Positions 57,867 through 64,000 of a stretch of DNA of 64,000 nucleotides are shown one piece after another. The position numbers and the translations under genes were made by a program. Under the pieces are notes generated by a model, which was not told the DNA's origin, did not search any database, and was given only the letters and a program-made list of their open reading frames with translations. Source of the DNA: Hymenobacter swuensis DY53. GTDB lineage: Bacteria; Bacteroidota; Bacteroidia; Cytophagales; Hymenobacteraceae. Where the stretch lies: positions 682,001 through 746,000 of the forward strand of contig NZ_CP007145.1 in assembly GCF_000576555.1 (NCBI RefSeq). The letters run 5' to 3'. Position 1 is the stretch's first letter, and the number at the start of each line of letters is the position of its first letter.

Positions 57867-59771
57867 TTACCGATACTGAATAATCCCCGGCTGGCCGAAG
57901 CTGAAATCGGAGAAGTCGTAGTAGGCGCGGGAGTTTTCGAAGATGCGGATGCCGTTGGGTGAGGTCATACCGCGCGGGTAGAAGCCGAACGTAATCTGGA
58001 AGGTGCGCAGGGCCGCGTACTCGTTGCGGAAGCGCAGACCCAGGCCGAAGCCGGTGTAGGGCGCCTCGTGGAAGGGCAGCACGCGATTGAGGGTGCGGGC
58101 GTTCAGCCAGGCCACGTCGGCAAAGGCCACGGCCGCCATCCGGAAGCCCAGAAACGAGACGGGCGTAAACACGGTAGCCTCGTAGTTGAGCGTCACGCGG
58201 CTGGTGCCCGTGAGCAGGCCATTAGGCTGGAAGCCGCGCAGGCCCCGCTCCCCGTCAATACCCAGCGGTTGCTCGCCAGGCCGGCGGTTGAGGCCCAGAC
58301 TGTTGCGCTGCCACAGAAAATGCCGCCACTGGTAGTTGCCGGTGTGGTAGAGGCGCGTGAAGTACAGCAGCTCCCCGCTCACCAGGCCCTGCTGCCAGTC
58401 GTTGCCGCGCCCGCGCAGGTAAGAGCCAAATTCGCCGTTCAGGTACAGGTAGCCACGCTGGGGGTGGTAGCCGGCGTAGGCCAGCCGGAAGCCGTAGTAG
58501 CGGCGGTTTTCCAGCTCGTTGAACTCGTAGCCGGTAGTCAGGCTGGCCAGCGTACCCGTCGGAATGTCCTCGGTGCGCCCGAAGCCGAACAGGTACTTAT
58601 CCTTATAATACCGCCGCACGCTGTACCCGAAGGTGCCCAGCAACAGACTGGCGTTCTGGTAGTCGGTAGTGGGCTTCCGGTCGTAGCTGGTCCGGATGAC
58701 GCGACCCGCAACAATCATGCGGCCGGGGCTTTCGTAGCCTAGGTCGTAGCTTTTGGGGCGTAGGGCGCGGCCCAGCCAGGCATCCTGCACGTTGTAGCGC
58801 AGGTCGCGGAAAATGTAGGGGTCTTCCACGCCGCCACTGCCCGCAATAGCCACCAGCCGGTCCGCGTAATCGTAGCTCAGGGCCCCGGCGTAGCGGGTGT
58901 TGATGGAGTAAAAGTCGCGGCTCAGGCGCACGTTGGCTTCCCGGTTGCGGGTTTCCTCCCGGTAGCGGGCCTGCCCGTAGAAGAAGCTGCGAAACGGTAC
59001 CAGGTAGCTGCCGTCGTAGCGGAAGGGGCGGGCTCCGGGGCCTTCGTCGCGGCGGCCGTACTCCAGGCGGTTGCGCAGCTGGTGGCCCTGGCCCAGGAAG
59101 TTCACGTCGCGTAGCCCGATTACGCCCGCCTGCACGTCGCGCAGCTGAAACGAGCCGCTGATGCTGAAAATATCCTTGGTAATCACCTGCACGTCCACGC
59201 TGTCGGGGGTGCTGGTGCGCTCATTCACGAACACGCGCGCATCCAGCAGCTCCGCCGTCTGGCGCAGCAAACGCTCCGATTCGGCCAGGTCCTGCGGCTC
59301 CAGCTCGTCGCCCTCCCGGAACAGTAGCACCTGCCGCACCCGGGCCTTGGTGGTTTTGATGTGGAACGTGTTGCCGGCCTTCTCCAGAATATTGCGCGGC
59401 ACCCTGGTCGAGTCGGAAATGCTGAACCCGAAGGCATCCAGCGTGCGGATATTGATGCGCCGCACGATTTTATAGTTGTGGCGGTCGAACTGCCGGTCCA
59501 GCAGCGTGGCATCCAGACCAGCCTGGTCCTCGCGCCGCTCCGTGAAATTGAACAAGGCCGAGGCCGCCTTGCCGGCAATGGTCTTGCGCTTGGTGTACGC
59601 CTTCAGCCCCTTCAGCATCCGTTCCTGGTCAAAGCGGCGGCGCAGGGAATCGGGCCGGACGCCGGCCGTGCGGGCCGTATCGGGCAGGGAAGCACGCGGG
59701 GTCTGGGCGGTGGCCGGGGCCACGCCGCTCAACCACCACAGCAATCCTCCAAACCACCACAGATACTTCAT
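57867..59771 (-). CDS. Omp85-like outer-membrane barrel protein with POTRA-like domain
   Basis: A 634-aa protein with a signal peptide (WLSGVAPATAQ). Residues about 85-210 look like one or two POTRA-type domains (KIVRRINIRTLDAFGF, then VLLFREGDELEPQDLAESER), and the remainder is a large strand-rich barrel whose late GFGLGLRFRNEYAALRTFQI and closing strands are as in Omp85/BamA relatives. It could insert or secrete outer-membrane proteins. I use the second Met (MKYLWWFGG). Confidence 0.85.
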   Translation of the reverse strand: MKYLWWFGGLLWWLSGVAPATAQTPRASLPDTARTAGVRPDSLRRRFDQERMLKGLKAYTKRKTIAGKAASALFNFTERREDQAGLDATLLDRQFDRHNYKIVRRINIRTLDAFGFSISDSTRVPRNILEKAGNTFHIKTTKARVRQVLLFREGDELEPQDLAESERLLRQTAELLDARVFVNERTSTPDSVDVQVITKDIFSISGSFQLRDVQAGVIGLRDVNFLGQGHQLRNRLEYGRRDEGPGARPFRYDGSYLVPFRSFFYGQARYREETRNREANVRLSRDFYSINTRYAGALSYDYADRLVAIAGSGGVEDPYIFRDLRYNVQDAWLGRALRPKSYDLGYESPGRMIVAGRVIRTSYDRKPTTDYQNASLLLGTFGYSVRRYYKDKYLFGFGRTEDIPTGTLASLTTGYEFNELENRRYYGFRLAYAGYHPQRGYLYLNGEFGSYLRGRGNDWQQGLVSGELLYFTRLYHTGNYQWRHFLWQRNSLGLNRRPGEQPLGIDGERGLRGFQPNGLLTGTSRVTLNYEATVFTPVSFLGFRMAAVAFADVAWLNARTLNRVLPFHEAPYTGFGLGLRFRNEYAALRTFQITFGFYPRGMTSPNGIRIFENSRAYYDFSDFSFGQPGIIQYR

Positions 59772-60007
59772 ATAGCAGACCAAGCCAAGGCAGGCAAGTT
59801 ACAACGCAATAGGAGCATTTGCTGGTTTCCGGCGCTAAGTCCGGTTCCGGTAATCCGGCGGGCTGGTTTCCCTGTCTCGTTAGTAATAAGGCACCCGCAG
59901 GCCGCAAACTATAAGTTGCGACGCGGGAACAATTCTAAAAAAATTAGTCTTATAATCTGTTGTCTTTTGAAGTGTAAGCTTCTATTTTTAAGCCGAGAAA
60001 GCACCCT

Positions 60008-61276
60008 ATGAACGACCAGCGCATTCAGGAGAAGCTAAGTATTTTGGCAGACGCCGCGAAGTACGATGTATCGTGCTCCAGCAGCGGCGGCAAGCGCAAA
60101 AACGTGGATAAAGGCCTGGGCAATGCTGAGGGTATGGGTATCTGCCACAGCTACACCGAGGATGGCCGCTGCGTGAGTCTGCTCAAGATTCTGCTCACCA
60201 ACCATTGCATTTTCGACTGCGCCTACTGCGTATCGCGCCGCTCCAACGACGTGAAGCGCGCTGCTTTCACGGTGGACGAGGTGGTGGATCTGACCATGAA
60301 TTTTTACCGCCGCAACTACATTGAGGGCCTGTTCCTGAGCAGCGGCATCTTTTCCTCGCCCGATTACACAATGGAGCGGCTGGTACGCATCATCAAAAAG
60401 CTGCGCACCGAGCACCGCTTCAATGGCTACATTCATGTAAAGGCCATTCCGGGTGCGTCGGAGGAGCTGATTCAGGAGGCCGGCCTGTATGCTGACCGCC
60501 TCAGCGTGAACATCGAGCTGCCTTCGGAAATGGCGCTGCAAAATCTGGCCCCTGAGAAAAACTACGCCGAAATTCTGACGCCGATGGCCCAGATCCGGGA
60601 CGGCATCACCCAGAATAAGGAGGAGAAGGCACTGTTCAAGAAGGTGCCGCAATTTGCCACCGCCGGCCAAAGCACCCAACTCATCGTGGGCGCGTCGCAG
60701 GAAAACGACCTGCAAATCATCAACCTGAGTGACTCGCTCTACAAGGGCTACGGCCTCAAGCGGGTGTACTACTCCGGCTACATCCCCATCACCGACGATG
60801 CCCGCCTGCCCCAAGTGACGCAGCCGCCCCTTATCCGGGAGCACCGCCTCTACCAAACCGACTGGCTCATGCGCTTCTACGGCTTTCAGGCCGATGAAAT
60901 CCTGGACCCCACGCACCCGTTCCTTGATCTGGAAATCGACCCCAAGCTGGCCTGGGCCCTGCGCAACCGCCACGTATTCCCGGTGGACGTGAATACGGCC
61001 GATTACGAGATGATTTTACGGATTCCCGGCGTGGGTTCACGCTCGGCCAAACGAATCGTGGCCGCCCGCCGCTTCGGTCCGCTCAGCCTCGACCATCTGC
61101 ACAAGTTTGGGGTGGTGCTCAAGCGGGCCAAGTTCTTCCTCACCTGCCGGGGGCAGGCCCTCTCAACGCGTGACTACGACGAGCAGACCATTCGCCGCCA
61201 GATTTTGTTTGGGGCCGGTTCCGTCCGCTCCGCCTTGGTTACCCAACAGTTAGACCTTTTTGCTCAAGCCTCCTGA
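60008..61276 (+). CDS. Putative DNA modification/repair radical SAM protein
   Basis: A 422-aa radical SAM enzyme. The iron-sulfur signature CIFDCAYC (Cys67, Cys71, Cys74) lies in the AdoMet domain, and further conserved Cys are in CSSSG and MGICHSYTEDGRCV. A helix-hairpin-helix (MILRIPGVGSRSAKRIVAARRFG, about 330-385) suggests DNA binding. It matches the family described as a DNA modification/repair radical SAM protein (TIGR03916), normally paired with the DUF4130-type gene that follows here at 61.8 kb. The substrate is not known. Confidence 0.92.
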   Translation: MNDQRIQEKLSILADAAKYDVSCSSSGGKRKNVDKGLGNAEGMGICHSYTEDGRCVSLLKILLTNHCIFDCAYCVSRRSNDVKRAAFTVDEVVDLTMNFYRRNYIEGLFLSSGIFSSPDYTMERLVRIIKKLRTEHRFNGYIHVKAIPGASEELIQEAGLYADRLSVNIELPSEMALQNLAPEKNYAEILTPMAQIRDGITQNKEEKALFKKVPQFATAGQSTQLIVGASQENDLQIINLSDSLYKGYGLKRVYYSGYIPITDDARLPQVTQPPLIREHRLYQTDWLMRFYGFQADEILDPTHPFLDLEIDPKLAWALRNRHVFPVDVNTADYEMILRIPGVGSRSAKRIVAARRFGPLSLDHLHKFGVVLKRAKFFLTCRGQALSTRDYDEQTIRRQILFGAGSVRSALVTQQLDLFAQAS

Positions 61277-61281
61277 AATGC

Positions 61282-61346
61282 GTTGCCAGTTGTGAGTTAA
61301 GAGTTGCCAGTATCGTGCTGGCAACTCTTAACTCACAACTGGCAAC
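61282..61346. repeat. Perfect 29-bp inverted repeat, AACTGGCAACT family
   Basis: GTTGCCAGTTGTGAGTTAAG and the rest of a 29-base arm (61282-61310) are exactly complementary to 61318-61346, loop TATCGTG. It lies right after the radical SAM gene. Confidence 0.92.
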
Positions 61347-61362
61347 TGAAAACCAAACTGCC

Positions 61363-61554
61363 ATGACCGTGTCACATCGCGCTGCCGCCGCGTCGGCTTC
61401 TTCCGCCGCCGCTTCCCATCCGTCGCCCCTGAAAGTTGCCCGCGTGGCCTGCTGCTGCAGACTGGCTGATTTGTTGCCTATGGTCCAGCAGATGCACCGC
61501 GAGGTGGCACGCCGTTCGGTAAGCAAAGCCGCCCAATCGTCGGAGGCTGCCTGA
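61363..61554 (+). CDS. Possible small Ala/Ser-rich protein (63 aa)
   Basis: An ATG frame between the radical SAM gene and its partner encodes an Ala/Ser-rich N-terminus and a CCCRLADLLPMVQQMHREV segment. No domain is recognised and composition may be by chance, but it lies in the expected direction between two functionally linked genes. Confidence 0.35.
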   Translation: MTVSHRAAAASASSAAASHPSPLKVARVACCCRLADLLPMVQQMHREVARRSVSKAAQSSEAA

Positions 61555-61567
61555 AACCCAGCCGCAC

Positions 61568-61774
61568 GTCATTCCAAGCTGGCCGAGGAATCTCGCGTGC
61601 TGATGTTATAGCGGTACCCAAACCTCGAAACGTTATTCCAAACAAAGCCTAGGAGCCTAGCTCGGTTGCCGTTGTTTCACTAGCCTAGGGTTTAAACCCT
61701 GGGCTACGGAGCGGTGGTCGTTGGAATAGTTTGGCGACGTCAGCACGCGAGATTCCTCGGCCAGTTCGGAATGA
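61568..61774. repeat. Long compound inverted repeat, GTCATTCCGA family
   Basis: The left arm (61568-61603) starts GTCATTCCAAGCTGGCCGAG and the right arm (61740-61774) ends CGGCCAGTTCGGAATGAC, complementary over most of 35 bases. Between them lie a GTTATTCCAAAC/GTTTGGAATA-like pair and a CCTAGGGTTTAAACCCTGGG palindrome related to the 7.5 kb repeats, so two families are nested. Confidence 0.85.
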
Positions 61775-61808
61775 CGTTCTAAGGGTTCTTTGCAAAACAG
61801 TTCTAAGC

Positions 61809-62753
61809 ATGGCCGTTTCCCGTTTTTCCGCGTCATCGTTGCCGACTATTGCCGCTGCTGCGCAAACCCGGCGGCCGGCTCCGGTCCTCAGAAATCCGCC
61901 CCTCGATTACGCCTACGATGGCACGTTTGAGGGGCTGTTGACGGTGCTGTTTTCTATTTATGACCGGAAGGCGGCACCTAACAGCATCCAGCCGCTGGGT
62001 GCGGTACAGGGCGGGCTGTTTGCGCAGCCGGTGGAAATCAGTACTAATGAAGCCACGGCGGCCCGGGTGTGGGATGGTTTGCTGCGGTATTTGGATAAGG
62101 AAGCGCGCACCCGGTTGTTTCACACGTTTCTGAGCGAGCAGCCCGACCGGGAACTGCTTATTTTCCGGTACACCGATCTGGCCATGCGTACCGGCCGCGA
62201 CATCTCGGAGCATTACGCCGACGACAACGTACGCCGGGTGCAGCGCGTGGCTCAGCAGATGTACCGCGAAAAGCACCGCATGGAGGCCTTCGTGCGCTTC
62301 GAGAAAACCCGAGACGGCCTGTTTCACGCCACCATTGAGCCCGATTTCGATGTGCTGCCGCTCATTGCCGCGCACTTCACCAAGCGCTACGCCGACCAGC
62401 GCTGGCTAATCTACGACCAGCGCCGCCATTACGGACTCTACTATGACCTGCACCGCACCGACATTGTGCAGTTCGACAATGAGGCCGCGCCGCGCCGGCA
62501 CGCGGGCGTGTCGGCCACGGTACTGGATGAGCGGGAACCCCTGTTTCAGGTGCTCTGGCAGGCCTATTTCGACCATGTGAACATTCCAGAGCGCAAAAAC
62601 CTGAAGCTGCACCGCCGCCACATGCCGCTGCGCTACTGGAAGTATCTGAGCGAAAAACAGCCCCGCACTCAGCCCTTCCAACCCATCCAGAACAAGCGCC
62701 CCGTGCAACCTGGTGGCCCCGCACTGGCGGCATCGCCCATCGAAAAGGAGTAG
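61809..62753 (+). CDS. DUF4130-family protein, partner of the radical SAM enzyme
   Basis: A 314-aa protein of the TIGR03915/DUF4130 group, which occurs next to TIGR03916 radical SAM proteins. Family segments include YDGTFEGLLTVLFSIYDRK, HRMEAFVRFEKTRDGLFHAT and DFDVLPLIAAHFTKRYADQ, and a region related to uracil-DNA glycosylases is possible in this family. I take MAVSRFS as start, as the longer frame begins inside a repeat. The C-terminus is a Pro/Gln-rich tail. Confidence 0.9.
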   Translation: MAVSRFSASSLPTIAAAAQTRRPAPVLRNPPLDYAYDGTFEGLLTVLFSIYDRKAAPNSIQPLGAVQGGLFAQPVEISTNEATAARVWDGLLRYLDKEARTRLFHTFLSEQPDRELLIFRYTDLAMRTGRDISEHYADDNVRRVQRVAQQMYREKHRMEAFVRFEKTRDGLFHATIEPDFDVLPLIAAHFTKRYADQRWLIYDQRRHYGLYYDLHRTDIVQFDNEAAPRRHAGVSATVLDEREPLFQVLWQAYFDHVNIPERKNLKLHRRHMPLRYWKYLSEKQPRTQPFQPIQNKRPVQPGGPALAASPIEKE

Positions 62754-62798
62754 GAGGGAGGCGGGAAAGCCGTAATTTGCAGCCGTACCGTTTCCGCC

Positions 62799-62917
62799 TG
62801 TCATCCTGAGGGGAGTGAAGGGCTTTATTTCGCCTGAACAGTTTGTGCTTGAATGAAGTCATTTTAGCGCAAACCAAGCAAGCGGGATAAGGTCCTTCGC
62901 CATATGTTCAGGATGAC
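62799..62917. repeat. Inverted repeat with TGTCATCCTGA ends
   Basis: TGTCATCCTGA (62799-62809) and TCAGGATGACA (62907-62917) are exact complements, and the GTGAAGG and CCTTCGC segments inside also pair in part. It lies immediately before the rfbD start. It resembles the ends (TGTCAT...) of other repeats in the window. Confidence 0.75.
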
Positions 62918-62942
62918 AGCTGGGACTTCTTCCGCTTATTCT

Positions 62943-63800
62943 ATGGGTTCAATTCTTGTTTTTGGTGGAGCCGGCCAGTTGGGTCAGTGCCTGCAACTGG
63001 TAGCGCAGCAGCGCAGCATCTCCAACATTGTGTTCCTGCCCGAGGAGCAGGCCAACATTCTCAACACCGACACGCTGCGGGGAGTTTTTGCCGAACACCA
63101 GCCGGCCTACATTATCAACTGTGCCGCCTACACGGCTGTGGATAAGGCCGAGGAAGAGGTGGACATAGCCCGCCGCGTAAACCGCGACGGGGTGGAAAAC
63201 CTGGCCCGCCTCTGCGGCGAGTTTGGCACCACGCTGCTACACGTTTCCACCGATTTCGTGTTTGCTGGCACCGGCAACGAGCCCCTGCTGGAAACCGACG
63301 CGGCCGAGCCCATCAGCGTGTATGGCCTCACCAAGCTGGAAGGCGAACAGGTGATTCCGCCGCATACCAGCCAGTATTTCATCCTGCGCACCAGCTGGCT
63401 GTACTCCGAGTATGCCGGCAACTTCGTGAAAACGATGCTGCGCTTCGGTAAGGAGCGGGAAGAAATGCGCGTCATCTGGGACCAGCTGGGCACCCCCACT
63501 TACGCTATTGATCTGGCCGGGGCCCTGCTCCACATCATCCAGACCGGCAGCACCGCCTACGGCATCTACCACTACAGCAACGAGGGCGTGACGTCTTGGT
63601 ACGATTTCGCGGTGGCTATTTTCGAGCTGGGCGGCCTGCCCACCCGCACCGTACCCATCCGCACCGCCGAGTACCCCACCAAAGCCACCCGCCCGACCTT
63701 CTCGGTGATGGATAAAACCAAGGCAAAAACTGCCCTGGGCCTTGCCATTCCGCACTGGCGCGAGAGTTTGAAGGTGTGTATGGGGCGGTTGGCGGAGTAA
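62943..63800 (+). CDS. rfbD: dTDP-4-dehydrorhamnose reductase
   Basis: A 285-aa extended short-chain dehydrogenase that makes dTDP-L-rhamnose, a sugar donor for cell-surface polysaccharide. The Rossmann motif GGAGQLG is near the start (residues 8-14), NCAAYTAVDKAE and LHVSTDFVFAGTG follow, and Tyr-x-x-x-Lys is YGLTK. The other rfb genes are not in the window. The start at MGSILVFGG is chosen over an in-frame Met inside a repeat. Confidence 0.95.
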   Translation: MGSILVFGGAGQLGQCLQLVAQQRSISNIVFLPEEQANILNTDTLRGVFAEHQPAYIINCAAYTAVDKAEEEVDIARRVNRDGVENLARLCGEFGTTLLHVSTDFVFAGTGNEPLLETDAAEPISVYGLTKLEGEQVIPPHTSQYFILRTSWLYSEYAGNFVKTMLRFGKEREEMRVIWDQLGTPTYAIDLAGALLHIIQTGSTAYGIYHYSNEGVTSWYDFAVAIFELGGLPTRTVPIRTAEYPTKATRPTFSVMDKTKAKTALGLAIPHWRESLKVCMGRLAE

Positions 63801-63873
63801 AGCTAGGCTATAATGCCTATCACATTTGATAGTGCATTTTTATGATTAGGGCAATTATGTTATCGAGGCTTAT

Positions 63874-64000
63874 ATGAAATGGAAGCGCACCCGGATTCGT
63901 GGTTTAAGACGCCACTTCCGAAACTTGCGGCAGCGAGCTAAGAAGCCAAGCGAAATGGGGCTAGGAAGTTTGGAATGGCTCACACGCTTTCAACAAACCT
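63874..64000 (+). CDS. Partial ORF at the right window edge
   Basis: An ATG frame starts at 63874 and is open at the edge. The available 42 residues begin MKWKRTRIRGLRRHFRNLRQ, strongly basic, without a recognisable domain. It may be the start of a larger gene. The preceding 70 bases are AT-rich. Confidence 0.4.
   Translation, partial: MKWKRTRIRGLRRHFRNLRQRAKKPSEMGLGSLEWLTRFQQT

Overview
The window is about 64 kb of a GC-rich Bacteroidetes chromosome, most likely from Hymenobacter or a close Cytophagales relative. The evidence is protein content (a DUF4249 protein, secreted proteins with type IX secretion sorting tails, a RimK triad), promoters of the form TAnnTTTG, and a tmRNA whose proteolysis tag reads GEYSYAMAA. 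It is almost entirely chromosomal housekeeping and envelope sequence. I saw no prophage, insertion sequence, CRISPR array or rRNA.

Layout. 0-7.5 kb: end of a DUF4249 protein, dnaX (minus strand) with an A10 slippery run, a prolyl oligopeptidase, the tmRNA gene and a sigma-54-dependent response regulator. 7.9-18.0 kb: a Kdp potassium-uptake locus in the order small protein, small membrane peptide, kdpF, kdpA, kdpB, kdpC, outer-membrane porin, a KdpD sensor domain without kinase, and a separate HAMP/PAS histidine kinase. With the sigma-54 regulator this looks like a complete uptake and sensing unit lacking a KdpE-type regulator. 18-30 kb: secreted and lipoprotein genes, uvsE, a metallophosphoesterase, radC, pheT, a ZapB-like and ZapA pair, a possible structured RNA, and rny. 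30-39 kb: an accessory envelope region with three related lipoproteins, a flavin disulfide reductase, a polytopic membrane protein, a secreted PIG-L deacetylase and a tandem pair of paralogous secreted proteins. 39-47.4 kb: sucD, a PLP cysteine/cystathionine synthase, a frameshifted response regulator, adenine deaminase, cmk, ispH, and a decayed short-chain dehydrogenase plus AraC regulator pair. 47-64 kb: small membrane proteins, a sorbosone-dehydrogenase-like protein, the Zn-protease-like/RimK/aspartoacylase triad, an OmpH-like protein, surface proteins, CvfB, an Omp85-like barrel, a radical-SAM DNA modification/repair pair, and a dTDP-4-dehydrorhamnose reductase.

The most striking feature outside the genes is the number of long intergenic inverted repeats, about twenty in 64 kb, falling into several sequence families. 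Some are nested or interlocked, and several sit inside the kdp locus. The other leading points are the dnaX slippage site, which should give a short gamma subunit, and a dehydrogenase pseudogene whose frameshift lies inside a perfect 17-bp palindrome, as expected from a templated mutation.
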